The notes below the pieces were generated by a model that saw only the letters and a program-made list of their open reading frames with translations, had not been told where the DNA came from and did not search any database. 21,234 bases of DNA from CAZMYO01 sp964570525 (GTDB lineage Bacteria > Patescibacteriota > Patescibacteriia > Magasanikbacterales > GWA2-37-8). A program made the translations under genes and the position numbers. Below, piece after piece: positions 6,061 to 12,318 of this stretch (position 1 is the first letter of the stretch; each line of letters begins with the position of its first letter). The stretch covers positions 1 through 21,234 of the forward strand of contig CAZMYO010000014.1 in assembly GCA_964570525.1 (NCBI GenBank), read 5' to 3'.

Positions 6061-6137
6061 CCTAACCGTGGAGATGAGCCTGCCCCGCCTAGGCCGAGCG
6101 ACAAAGCGAGGCATTGTGCGGGGTCAACCTGTGCCCC

Positions 6138-6494
6138 TTAAGCGCCCAATCGCTGAAAAATAAAATTAACCAAAGCATATGCGAGTATAACCACGATTAA
6201 CCCTAACACAGCGGCTTCGATGGTCTCTTTGGCCTTTGTGGCCAGCTCTTCATTCCCGCGGGATGTCATCCACCGAATGCCGGCATAGAGCATCAGCCCA
6301 AAAAAAAGTATGGCTAACATCGACAGAAATATCGTTATCACTCTATTTATCAAAGTGTAGATATTTCCAGTATCGGAGCCATAGCCAATGGCCCCGCTAG
6401 TTTCGGTCAAGCCGTAGTCGGCCGCGAGAGCCGGCACAAGAATCACCAAAGCCATCAATGCCACTAAAGTTAAACCGCAGATCTTCTTAAGCAT
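6138..6494 (-). CDS. T4SS-pilin-like (VirB2/TrbC-like) protein, detached copy
   Basis: 118 aa from ATG 6494: MLKKICGLTLVALMALVILVPALAA is a signal peptide, cleaved near residue 24. Two hydrophobic helices follow, separated by the family loop GIRWMTSRGNEELATKAKETI. In VirB2/TrbC proteins this loop is cytoplasmic and both ends face outward. There is no added ectodomain; the protein stops at IFQRLGA. The frame stays open upstream to 6629 only by crossing the tRNA-like fragment and its inserted hairpins, so the longer version (163 aa) is rejected. It lies apart from the other eight copies, next to tRNA genes, and has no strong Shine-Dalgarno. Probable function: membrane or pilus subunit; which machine is unknown. 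Confidence 0.85.
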   Translation of the reverse strand: MLKKICGLTLVALMALVILVPALAADYGLTETSGAIGYGSDTGNIYTLINRVITIFLSMLAILFFGLMLYAGIRWMTSRGNEELATKAKETIEAAVLGLIVVILAYALVNFIFQRLGA

Positions 6495-6503
6495 AGGAAA
6501 AGC

Positions 6504-6532
6504 TTGCTTTTTATGATAAAATACAGTATACT
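6504..6532 (+). promoter_or_regulatory. Candidate promoter of the tRNA-like fragment and tRNA-Arg
   Basis: TTGCTT (6504-6509), 17 bp, TATACT (6527-6532). The start near 6539 lies about six bases before the broken tRNA, as expected for a tRNA promoter that still serves the intact tRNA-Arg at 6643. Confidence 0.55.
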
Positions 6533-6544
6533 TTGTGAAATTTT

Positions 6545-6616
6545 GTCCCCATCGTTCAACGGATAGGACATTAGCCTTCCCCGCCCAAGGCGGGTGCGCC
6601 TCGGGCGCATAAGCTA
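6545..6616 (+). pseudogene. Broken tRNA-Arg(UCU)-like gene with double-hairpin insert in the anticodon loop
   Basis: Bases 6545-6579 form a normal tRNA 5' half: acceptor GTCCCCA, D arm GTTC-AACGGATA-GGAC, then TTAGC and CTTC. A 30-base block of two hairpins follows: CCCGCC-CAA-GGCGGG (6580-6594) and TGCGCC-TCG-GGCGCA (6595-6609). After it TAA and GCTA resume, so that joining the sides restores the loop CTTCTAA (anticodon UCU, as in the next tRNA) and four of five anticodon-stem pairs. Beyond 6616 no T arm and no 3' acceptor strand (TGGGGAC) can be found. I read it as a tRNA pseudogene disrupted by a GC palindrome. A functional short intron is unlikely without a 3' half. Confidence 0.6.
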
Positions 6617-6642
6617 CCATATTCCACATACCACCAATAATT

Positions 6643-6714
6643 GTCCCTGTAGTTCAATGGATAGAACAGCAGCCTTCTAAGCTGCGGATCTAGGTTCGAC
6701 TCCTAGCAGGGACA
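6643..6714 (+). tRNA. tRNA-Arg(UCU)
   Basis: 72 nt. Acceptor GTCCCTG/CAGGGAC, D arm GTTC-AATGGATA-GAAC, anticodon stem GCAGC/GCTGC with loop CTTCTAA (anticodon UCU, codon AGA), T arm CTAGG-TTCGACT-CCTAG, discriminator A, no encoded CCA. It lies 26 bases after the broken copy. Confidence 0.96.
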
Positions 6715-6719
6715 CTACC

Positions 6720-6766
6720 GAAAGTTTATAAAGTTAAAAAGTTTCTCAAGTTCATAAAGTTAAAAC
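6720..6766. repeat. 9-nt-periodic A/T-rich repeat
   Basis: AAGTTTATA, AAGTTAAAA, AGTTTCTCA, AGTTCATAA, AGTTAAAAC: AGTT recurs about every 9 bases just after tRNA-Arg. On the other strand it reads AACTTTAT-like, as in the copies at 12224-12269 and 16252-16296. Confidence 0.6.
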
Positions 6767-6776
6767 CGGTACGGTA

Positions 6777-6805
6777 TTGCCGAAAAGAGTTTTTTTTGAT
6801 ATAAT
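6777..6805 (+). promoter_or_regulatory. Promoter of tRNA-His
   Basis: TTGCCG (6777-6782), 17 bp, consensus TATAAT (6800-6805) with extended -10 TGA. The start near 6812 gives a leader of about 60 nt that contains the 9-nt repeat. Confidence 0.65.
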
Positions 6806-6824
6806 CGTATTTATCGCTAAATCG

Positions 6825-6869
6825 TCAACTTGACGAACTTTACAAACTTGAACAACTTGAAAAACTTAC
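6825..6869. repeat. 9-nt-periodic repeat in the tRNA-His leader
   Basis: GTCAACTTG, ACGAACTTT, ACAAACTTG, AACAACTTG, AAAAACTTA: AACTT recurs every 9 bases for five units, ending three bases before tRNA-His. Confidence 0.65.
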
Positions 6870-6871
6870 AT

Positions 6872-6944
6872 GGTGCCTATAGTGTAATGGTCAGCACGAG
6901 AGATTGTGGATCTCTCAGATTGGGTTCAAATCCCAATAGGCACC
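6872..6944 (+). tRNA. tRNA-His(GUG)
   Basis: 73 nt with the extra 5' G (position -1, base 6872) typical of tRNA-His, opposite C73. Acceptor GTGCCTA/TAGGCAC, anticodon stem AGAGA/TCTCT with loop TTGTGGA (anticodon GUG), T arm TTGGG-TTCAAAT-CCCAA. CCA is not encoded. Confidence 0.96.
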
Positions 6945-6969
6945 CACTCGTCGCTGCGGCTCCTCTCAC

Positions 6970-6987
6970 GGAAACCTTCGGGTTTCC
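6970..6987. other. UUCG-type hairpin
   Basis: GGAAACC-TTCG-GGTTTCC, a perfect 7-bp stem with a stable TTCG tetraloop, 26 bases after tRNA-His. It could end or stabilise the tRNA-His transcript; no U tract follows. Confidence 0.4.
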
Positions 6988-7057
6988 ATGGACCTTCCTC
7001 AGCAATATGGGAAAATACTTTCCCCACCACCCCTTTGCTTCTGTTCTGGCACCCACA

Positions 7058-8191
7058 TTAGTGGGAATCTGTTCCAAACTCATAAATATAGCGAGCAATC
7101 TCTTCCGTACCGCTCTTGGTGGGCATAATTTTTCTTTGCTCCTCCAGGCCTTGAATGGTGGCTGTATCAAAAAGCACTCGCTGTACCAACTGTGGCAGCC
7201 GCGTTAAGTCCGGTTCAAAAAAACCGAGCTTATTTTTTACGACATATTCAACATTTCCCTGTTCCTGTCCCCAAATATAATTGATAATGATCAGTGGTTT
7301 TTGGAGGGTGAGTGTTTCCATCATGACCGAAGCGCCGGCCTTTCCAATAACCACATCGGCGACAGCCATCAATTGTTCAATAAAATCCACAAAACCGTAT
7401 ACCGTTAGTCTGTCTCGTCCATACTTTTCTCGCAACGCTTCCGCTTTATTTTTTAAGCGCTTATTATTTCCGCACACTATCGCTAAATGCGCCGCAAGAT
7501 CACTCTCCAAAAGTTTTTCTAACGCTTCGCTTCCCTGGGGCAGACCATTGCCGCCACCAATAAGAAGCACTATTTTCTGGTTAGACAAAAAGCCAAGGTG
7601 ACGACGAAAATTCTCTTGTTCGCTGGTCTCGGGGAGATGTTTAAATTTGCTATGAACAATTGGGGGGACAACGGTGATATTCGTTTCGGGCACCCCCGCT
7701 CGTAGCGCCTCTTGTTTTATCGCATCAGAAAAAACAACGTAACTAAGCTCGGGATAAAAAAACCAAAAAGGGTGGCTGGTAAAAGGATCGGTTACTACCG
7801 CGACGATGGGAACCCTCCATCCCAATTCTCGCAACGCTTCCCGAACCGGCCCGAGGAGATAAAAAAAGGCGACAATTTTTTCTGGTTTTTCTGCCTGTAG
7901 CTTTTTAACAAAGAAATCCTTGATAAGCTTTGTGGCCGCATAGTTTTCCAAACGTATGACGGCCGGCGTCGCGCTTACTTCAAAGAGGGCTTTATAAATC
8001 CACTGAAAATAGTCGGCGCTGAAAGCATACCCTTGCTCCAGGATGTACTTTGTTATGGCAGACGCGCCTGTGGCATCGACCAATTCCGGCTCGACTCCCT
8101 TCCCGTACTGTCGAGTTAACTCTTCAGCCAAAGCTTCGGCGGGCCGCCGATGTCCCCCTCCCGCGTTAGCGTACAACAACCAGATTCTCAT
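7058..8191 (-). CDS. MurG/MGDG-synthase-like family 28 glycosyltransferase
   Basis: 377 aa. Members transfer a sugar from a UDP-sugar to a lipid (diacylglycerol or undecaprenyl carrier) at the inner membrane face. The N-terminus MRIWLLYANAGGGHRRPAEAL has the GGGH(x)3A signature (H14) of the MGDG-synthase-type acceptor domain. The C-terminal Rossmann domain has VLLIGGGNGLPQGSEAL and VIGKAGASVMMETLTLQKP, ending in the UDP-sugar-binding stretch IINYIWGQEQGNVEYV. There is no signal peptide. The sequence fits processive diacylglycerol glycosyltransferase relatives better than MurG itself. The nearby galU could supply UDP-glucose. ATG 8191 lacks a Shine-Dalgarno; a TATAAT (8201-8206) lies 9 bases upstream, so the mRNA may be nearly leaderless. 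It follows the last tandem pilin gene by 101 bases. Confidence 0.88.
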   Translation of the reverse strand: MRIWLLYANAGGGHRRPAEALAEELTRQYGKGVEPELVDATGASAITKYILEQGYAFSADYFQWIYKALFEVSATPAVIRLENYAATKLIKDFFVKKLQAEKPEKIVAFFYLLGPVREALRELGWRVPIVAVVTDPFTSHPFWFFYPELSYVVFSDAIKQEALRAGVPETNITVVPPIVHSKFKHLPETSEQENFRRHLGFLSNQKIVLLIGGGNGLPQGSEALEKLLESDLAAHLAIVCGNNKRLKNKAEALREKYGRDRLTVYGFVDFIEQLMAVADVVIGKAGASVMMETLTLQKPLIIINYIWGQEQGNVEYVVKNKLGFFEPDLTRLPQLVQRVLFDTATIQGLEEQRKIMPTKSGTEEIARYIYEFGTDSH

Positions 8192-8210
8192 AATTTCTAT
8201 ATTATAGAGT

Positions 8211-8226
8211 CCCCGCCAAGGCGGGG
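8211..8226. repeat. GC palindrome CCCCGCC-AA-GGCGGGG
   Basis: Perfect 7-bp stem between the glycosyltransferase and pilin genes, of the same type as 5992-6005. A second inverted repeat, TCCCGAC/GTCGGGA, follows near 8239-8257. Confidence 0.6.
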
Positions 8227-8292
8227 CGAGGCCTGACTTTTCCCGACGGCGAGTCGGGATCGGGACAAGCTTCGCTTATAGGGAGATACGCG

Positions 8293-8730
8293 TTATCTAA
8301 AAAAGGAGCCAAACAAACCAGTACCGGTTCCCAGCGGATATCCTCGCGCCAAGTTAGTTAGGGCAATAGTAATGGAGTAGGCGGAAAGTACGATAGCAAG
8401 TCCGATGGTGGCATTGCGAATAGTCGTCTTGGCCTTGGTAACCTGCTCCTCGTTGCCGGCGGCGGTCATCCAAAGATAACCGCCATAGAGGTTAAGAATG
8501 AGCATCACCGTTCCAAGTAAACCTAAAATTATCCTAATTATAATGGCAATCACCAACCGCGGATCCGTGGGTGGGCCAAGCGCCGCGCCGCGAGCGCCGG
8601 CGGTAGCGCCAAGCTGGCGAGTGATCTCATAGCGAACATCTTGACTGCGCGCCGGCAATCCCAAAAAAAGACTCATAACGAGAACCGGAACCACTAACGC
8701 CACAAAGCTTTTTCGCGTACTATTTTGCAT
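8293..8730 (-). CDS. T4SS-pilin-like protein (array copy 8)
   Basis: 145 aa. Signal peptide MQNSTRKSFVALVVPVLVMSLFLGLPARS, then a polar stretch with ATAGARGAALG, a first membrane helix (VIAIIIRIILGLLGTVMLIL), the loop GGYLWMTAAGNEEQVTKAKTTI and a second helix (IGLAIVLSAYSITIALT). The C-terminus YPLGTGTGLFGSFFR is short and Gly-rich, without Cys. It is the last gene of the tandem array, 11 bases after copy 7. Subunit of a pilus or membrane complex (family knowledge); no secretion ATPase is in the window. Confidence 0.87.
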   Translation of the reverse strand: MQNSTRKSFVALVVPVLVMSLFLGLPARSQDVRYEITRQLGATAGARGAALGPPTDPRLVIAIIIRIILGLLGTVMLILNLYGGYLWMTAAGNEEQVTKAKTTIRNATIGLAIVLSAYSITIALTNLARGYPLGTGTGLFGSFFR

Positions 8731-8741
8731 ATAAAGATAAA

Positions 8742-9122
8742 TTACGTTGAAGCGCCAATAATGGCTCCCACAATAAATGTGGTGAGGCCGTAGGCAGCCA
8801 GCACGATGGCAAGCCCAATCACCGCGGTCTTCAAAATTGACATAGCTTTAGTTACTTGTTCTTCGTTGCCGGCGGCCGTCATCCAAAGAATGCCAGCGTA
8901 GACGGTAAGCGCCAAAAAAATCGTCCCCACCAAAGACAACACCACCTTAATAATTTGACCAACGGTTTCCGAAAGGGAGGTATCGGTAACTCCAGCGGTG
9001 GTATACCCACCTTGGCCGGCTACCTGCGTGGTAAGATCGTTTATATTAGGAGCTGCCAAAACTGGAACTATCAATACTAGCGATAGGCCAGACAGAAAAA
9101 AAGATAAAATAATCTTCCGCAT
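8742..9122 (-). CDS. T4SS-pilin-like protein (array copy 7)
   Basis: 126 aa and close to the minimal form. Signal peptide MRKIILSFFLSGLSLVLIVPVLAA, a polar segment (LTTQVAGQGGYTTAGVTD), first helix IKVVLSLVGTIFLALTVYAG, loop ILWMTAAGNEEQVTKAMSIL, second helix IGLAIVLAAYGLTTFIVGA and a four-residue end. It shares the most nucleotide identity with copies 6 and 8 over the loop region. It is separated from copy 6 by four bases, so translation is probably coupled. Confidence 0.88.
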   Translation of the reverse strand: MRKIILSFFLSGLSLVLIVPVLAAPNINDLTTQVAGQGGYTTAGVTDTSLSETVGQIIKVVLSLVGTIFLALTVYAGILWMTAAGNEEQVTKAMSILKTAVIGLAIVLAAYGLTTFIVGAIIGAST

Positions 9123-9126
9123 AAAA

Positions 9127-9624
9127 TTACTTAACGCAATAATAAGAGGCGCCTTCGGCGCAACCTACGCCGCCAATTATCGTCTTGCCTTTCGCTTGAG
9201 CGATGGGAACGCATTGGCCGCCGACATCAGCGCACGTCGCGACTGGTTGAGATTCTCCGCCGCCGACACTACCACCCCCCAATTTGCTGGTAACAAAGAA
9301 AGTAATCGCATACGCCGACATTACAATTGCCAAACCAATAACTGTGGCTTTAATAATATTTTTGGCTTTAGTTACCTGTTCTTCATTGCCGCTGGCGGTC
9401 ATCCAAAGTATGCCGGCGTAGATGGTTAAAATAAGAAAAATGGTTCCAACCAACGCCAGGACACTTCGAATTACTGTGCCGATAGTCACCGAAAGATTAG
9501 ACTCTAGGCCGGTACTGCCTACGGCCTGATTTAAATTAGTTAACGCCCCGCCAAGCTGCGCGTATGTTGCCAATGGAAATAAAACAAGCGTCGCGATTGA
9601 AAAGGTTAGAAATAGTTTTTTCAT
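9127..9624 (-). CDS. T4SS-pilin-like protein with Cys-containing C-terminal tail (array copy 6)
   Basis: 165 aa. Signal peptide MKKLFLTFSIATLVLFPLATYAQ, a short linker, first helix, loop ILWMTASGNEEQVTKAKNII, second helix, then a Gly-rich hinge (KLGGGSVGGGESQ, about 115-126) and a 40-residue tail with four Cys (131, 138, 155, 163) ending YYCVK. By VirB2 topology the tail is outside the membrane, so two disulfides are plausible. YYC also appears at the start of the ectodomain of copy 3. The start at 9624 is the first Met before the signal peptide. Confidence 0.88.
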   Translation of the reverse strand: MKKLFLTFSIATLVLFPLATYAQLGGALTNLNQAVGSTGLESNLSVTIGTVIRSVLALVGTIFLILTIYAGILWMTASGNEEQVTKAKNIIKATVIGLAIVMSAYAITFFVTSKLGGGSVGGGESQPVATCADVGGQCVPIAQAKGKTIIGGVGCAEGASYYCVK

Positions 9625-9645
9625 ATAAATTTTTTCTAATTAAGT

Positions 9646-10221
9646 CTATTTACTCCCGCAGGTTCCAGCGTTAGGAGACCAGGCGCAACCAGCAGCATAA
9701 CACGGTTGCTCCGCCACAATAGCGCTGCAAATGCTTGTCTTATTTATACAGGTCCCATTATTTGGAGACCAGACGCAATTAGCTTGATAACAAGATTCTT
9801 CCGCAGTAATGCTGCTGCAATCAGCCAACCCACCGTTCGTAAGTCCTGCCGACCCTCCCAAACTCGTAAACACAAATCTGGCTATCGCGTACGAGGCCAT
9901 GACCAGAATGAGCCCAATAGCCGCGGCTTCCAACATGTCTTTGGCCTTGGTAACTTTTTCAGTATTTCCCATGGCCGTCATCCAGGTAAAACCGGCATAC
10001 AAAACCAATAAAAAAAATACGATTCCGATAAGCGACAGGGCTATGCTCACCACACTTCCCACTACTTCGGTGATGGAACTTTTTCCGGCAATATTTTTGG
10101 GAAGAAGATTGCCGGTAGCTTTTTGGGTCTCCTCTATGCCGTATTGGGCATAAACAAACGCTGGAGCCGAAACTAATACTAGCGCGGCCGCAAGAATTAA
10201 AATTTTTTTAAAAAAAGACAT
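9646..10221 (-). CDS. T4SS-pilin-like protein with two PSI-like Cys repeats (array copy 5)
   Basis: 191 aa from ATG 10221. Signal peptide MSFFKKILILAAALVLVSAPAFVYA, a 25-residue linker, first helix (SIALSLIGIVFFLLVLYAG), loop FTWMTAMGNTEKVTKAKDML, second helix. The C-terminal 57 residues are two tandem units of the form C-x9-C-x4-C-x-W-S-P-N-x-G-T-C (Cys 135-158 and 165-188), resembling a PSI-type knot. Copy 1 carries a related DCTWEENAGAC. The frame is open up to 10353, but that extension is the palindromic repeat at 10237-10351 and is not part of the gene. Exported adhesive or structural domain on a pilin core is the likely role. Confidence 0.88.
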   Translation of the reverse strand: MSFFKKILILAAALVLVSAPAFVYAQYGIEETQKATGNLLPKNIAGKSSITEVVGSVVSIALSLIGIVFFLLVLYAGFTWMTAMGNTEKVTKAKDMLEAAAIGLILVMASYAIARFVFTSLGGSAGLTNGGLADCSSITAEESCYQANCVWSPNNGTCINKTSICSAIVAEQPCYAAGCAWSPNAGTCGSK

Positions 10222-10236
10222 ACAAGGCTTTTTATT

Positions 10237-10351
10237 GTCATTGCGAGGAGAAGCGAGGAACGAGTGACGACGTGGCAATCCCCTGAATTTCAGAGACTTA
10301 CTGCAATCAAGGGGATTGCTTCGTCGTTCGTTCCTCACTCCTCGCAATGAC
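10237..10351. repeat. GTCATTGCGAG palindromic element, full copy 1 (115 bp)
   Basis: Starts GTCATTGCGAG (10237-10247) and ends CTCGCAATGAC (10341-10351), exact inverse complements. Inner arms GGCAATCCCCTG and CAAGGGGATTGC also pair. It lies between pilin copies 4 and 5 and has TTTATT before its left end, as does the copy at 10948. It has no open frame of its own; this looks like a non-autonomous palindromic (MITE-like) repeat. Confidence 0.8.
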
Positions 10352-10487
10352 ACTGGCTGTCGCTTGTTTTATTGCTTACTTGATTTTTTGTTTGAATTGT
10401 CGCTACCCCCCAACCAAGGGGCCGGTCGTCTGTTTCTCATGAGATTCGCGAAGACAAACGACGCAGCCCCCTCTCGGAAAATACTGA

Positions 10488-10898
10488 TTACAACCCTCCG
10501 CCACCGCCGCCACCCGTAGTGGCAGTTACCAATTGGCTGATAACGAAAGTGGCAATGGCGTAGGCCGACAAAATAATGGCTAAACCGATAATGCCGGAAA
10601 AAATCCATTTTTTTGCTTCGCCAACTTTTTCCTCGTTGCCGCCAGCGGTCATCCAGGTAAAGCCGCCAATCAAAATAATAACAACGGCTATGATTCCGAG
10701 AAGCCCCATGGCCACGCGAATAATTTTAGCGATAGTCACGCGAATATCTGTTTTTCCAAGCCCGGTAGCCTCACCATACTGAATTCCCAAATCTTGCGTA
10801 CCGATGGTTTGAGCTCCGACTAGTCCGGCGGTCATTACACCGCTGAATAGCATAATTGCCGCGGCTACCGCGGACACTAATTTCTGTAATCTTGTCAT
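10488..10898 (-). CDS. T4SS-pilin-like protein with poly-Gly end (array copy 4)
   Basis: 136 aa. Signal peptide MTRLQKLVSAVAAAIMLFSGVM followed by TAGLVGAQ; a polar part; first helix IIRVAMGLLGIIAVVIILIGG; loop FTWMTAGGNEEKVGEAKKWI; second helix IIGLAIILSAYAIATFVIS; and a C-terminus TATT followed by seven Gly and Leu. The Gly run contains no Cys. This copy has a strong Shine-Dalgarno (GGGGGTGA) before ATG 10898. It stands between the two full palindromic repeats, so it may be transcribed or translated more independently than its neighbours. Confidence 0.88.
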   Translation of the reverse strand: MTRLQKLVSAVAAAIMLFSGVMTAGLVGAQTIGTQDLGIQYGEATGLGKTDIRVTIAKIIRVAMGLLGIIAVVIILIGGFTWMTAGGNEEKVGEAKKWIFSGIIGLAIILSAYAIATFVISQLVTATTGGGGGGGL

Positions 10899-10947
10899 AG
10901 TGTCACCCCCTTTCCAAAAGAAAATACTTTCATATCATTTTTTTATT

Positions 10948-11091
10948 GTCATTGCGAGCGAAACGAAGTGTAGCGAAGCAATCCCCCAGCTTTCAGAGCT
11001 CTGTTTGAAAACAATGGGATTGCTTCGCTCGCCTTGGCGTAGCCACGCTTCGGCGAAGCCAGGTCGTTCCTTCGTCACTCCTCGCAATGAC
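10948..11091. repeat. GTCATTGCGAG palindromic element, full copy 2 (144 bp)
   Basis: Starts GTCATTGCGAG (10948-10958) and ends CTCGCAATGAC (11081-11091). Internal arms GAAGCAATCCC and GGGATTGCTTC pair, and there is a further hairpin around GGCGTAGCCACGCTTCGGCG. It lies between pilin copies 3 and 4. Confidence 0.8.
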
Positions 11092-11122
11092 AGTAGTATA
11101 GCACACCCTTTACCTTTGTGCA

Positions 11123-11650
11123 TTACTTTTTCCCCGTCAAATAATCGGTAAACGTGCTCAATATAAGGTAGCTCGTAAATACTAAAACCACCCCGACCAC
11201 GGCCCAAACCATAGTTTGCGTGCCTTTTTTGACTCTTTCCGCGTTACCGGCCGAAGTGAGCCACTGAAACCCGCCCCACACGAGCATGAGAAGAGTAAGA
11301 GAGCCTACCACCCCAAGAGCGGCCTTAATAATGGTGCCAAGAAGTGTTGGCACATCGGTTGCCTCAATCGGATTCTCCAGGGACACGCATTCGCGCGTGG
11401 GATCACTCGCGCATTTTGTAGTGGCCTTCTTGGTCTGGTTATCTGCGGCCTTTATTGCTTCAGCGCACGTGCCTTCGGTTGCGGCAAAATATCCTGACGG
11501 ACAATTAACTTTTGATATATCATCAGTCTTGCCTACATCCTTGCATTCGGCGGTTTTTTCCTTTAGACAATAATAGGAAACTGATGCGCGAGCGATAAGC
11601 GGAAACCCCAAAAACAAACTTAGCGCAATGATGATAAATATTTTTTTCAT
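11123..11650 (-). CDS. T4SS-pilin-like protein with N-terminal Cys-rich ectodomain (array copy 3)
   Basis: 175 aa. Signal peptide MKKIFIIIALSLFLGFPLIARA, then an exported domain of about 75 residues with six Cys (28, 36, 50, 62, 80, 88), starting SVSYYCLKEKTAEC. The C-terminal part is the pilin core: helix IIKAALGVVGSLTLLMLVWGG, loop FQWLTSAGNAERVKKGTQTM (a variant, WLTSAGN), helix AVVGVVLVFTSYLIL, and a short KK end. It follows the ORF6N gene by six bases, so the two are likely cotranscribed. The loop resembles those of copies 1 and 2 more than those of copies 4-8. Confidence 0.87.
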   Translation of the reverse strand: MKKIFIIIALSLFLGFPLIARASVSYYCLKEKTAECKDVGKTDDISKVNCPSGYFAATEGTCAEAIKAADNQTKKATTKCASDPTRECVSLENPIEATDVPTLLGTIIKAALGVVGSLTLLMLVWGGFQWLTSAGNAERVKKGTQTMVWAVVGVVLVFTSYLILSTFTDYLTGKK

Positions 11651-11656
11651 AGATGC

Positions 11657-12175
11657 TCACTTAATCTCCTTATACTTAAAGCCCATCTCGCTTTCGGACT
11701 TTTGATCCTCGGCTATCAAAAGTTTTAAAACACTAAACACCTCTTTCAATTTTTGATCATAGCGCTGTTCCATTTCCATTATTTTACGCTGTAACTGCTC
11801 ATTGGTGGCTAACAACTCTCTTAATTTGATAAATGTCCTTACAATCTGTATATTTACGTCTATTGCCCTATCACTCTTTAATACACTAGCCAACATTGCC
11901 ACTCCCTGCTCGGTAAATGCTAGAGGTATTTTTCGCACCCCTCCCCAACTTGATGTCACAACTTGTGATATCAAGTTTTCAAACTCGCCTTTATTAAGCT
12001 GAAACATAAAGTCGGGCGGGAAACGCCTAATGTTTCTCTTAACGGCTTGGTTCAACGCTCCTGTCTTTACTCTATACAATTCCGCAAGGTCTCGGTCTAA
12101 CATAACCTTTCTGTTGCGTATTATATAAATCTTACTAACTATTTGTTCGCTTGGTATTATGAGATTTTGTGTCAC
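11657..12175 (-). CDS. ORF6N-domain DNA-binding protein inside the pilin array
   Basis: 172 aa. ORF6N domains are DNA-binding modules common in phages, mobile elements and CPR genomes. Residues 1-95 match the family: IPSEQIVSKIYIIRNRKVMLDRDLAELYRV, NQAVKRNIRRFPPDFMFQL and LAFTEQGVAMLASVLKSDRA. Residues about 115-160 form a coiled coil (EQLQRKIMEMEQRYDQKLKEVF). The start is GTG 12175, lying in the palindrome TTTGTG-T-CACAAA (12166-12178). A second, 27-bp palindrome with TTGTGA halves lies inside the gene at 11949-11975. The gene is in the same direction as the pilins and six bases before copy 3. It could control the array or be a mobile-element remnant. No integrase or transposase is near. Confidence 0.88.
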   Translation of the reverse strand: MTQNLIIPSEQIVSKIYIIRNRKVMLDRDLAELYRVKTGALNQAVKRNIRRFPPDFMFQLNKGEFENLISQVVTSSWGGVRKIPLAFTEQGVAMLASVLKSDRAIDVNIQIVRTFIKLRELLATNEQLQRKIMEMEQRYDQKLKEVFSVLKLLIAEDQKSESEMGFKYKEIK

Positions 12176-12178
12176 AAA
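12166..12178. promoter_or_regulatory. Palindrome over the ORF6N start codon
   Basis: TTTGTG-T-CACAAA spans the GTG start (12173-12175). With the 11949-11975 palindrome, which has TCACAA-C-TTGTGA at its core, it could be an operator for ORF6N itself. Inference only. Confidence 0.35.
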
Positions 12179-12223
12179 GTTTTAATGTGAATATCTAATA
12201 TGTTAGATTCTGGAATCAAACGA

Positions 12224-12269
12224 TCTTTATAAACTATCGAATTTTACAAACTTTATAGACTTTCGACTT
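12224..12269. repeat. 9-nt-periodic repeat upstream of ORF6N
   Basis: CTTTATAAA, CTATCGAAT, TTTACAAA, CTTTATAGA, CTTTCGACT in order. It shares the 20-mer ACTTTATAGACTTTCGACTT with the repeat at 16252-16296. A hairpin TCAGCC/GGCTGA (12271-12287) and a CCGCC/GGCGG stem (12289-12303) follow. Confidence 0.65.
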
Positions 12270-12318
12270 TTCAGCCTCTTCGGCTGATCCGCCGGTGAGG
12301 CGGGATGGACTTTGCCGA

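Noticed and set aside
6545..6616. Group I or archaeal-type intron in a tRNA
   Set aside because: The insert is only about 30 nt of two hairpins, and the tRNA 3' half is missing.
6495..6629. N-terminal extension of the 6138 pilin
   Set aside because: It crosses the broken tRNA and its hairpins and lies before a clear signal peptide start at 6494.
6720..6869. CRISPR array
   Set aside because: The repeats are 9 nt units without spacers of constant length, and no cas genes are near.
10222..10353. N-terminal extension of pilin copy 5 (MSLRGVRNERRSNP...)
   Set aside because: It is the translation of the GTCATTGCGAG palindromic repeat; the signal peptide begins at 10221.
10900..11151. Plus-strand 83-aa open frame
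   Set aside because: It is the palindromic repeat read on the other strand.
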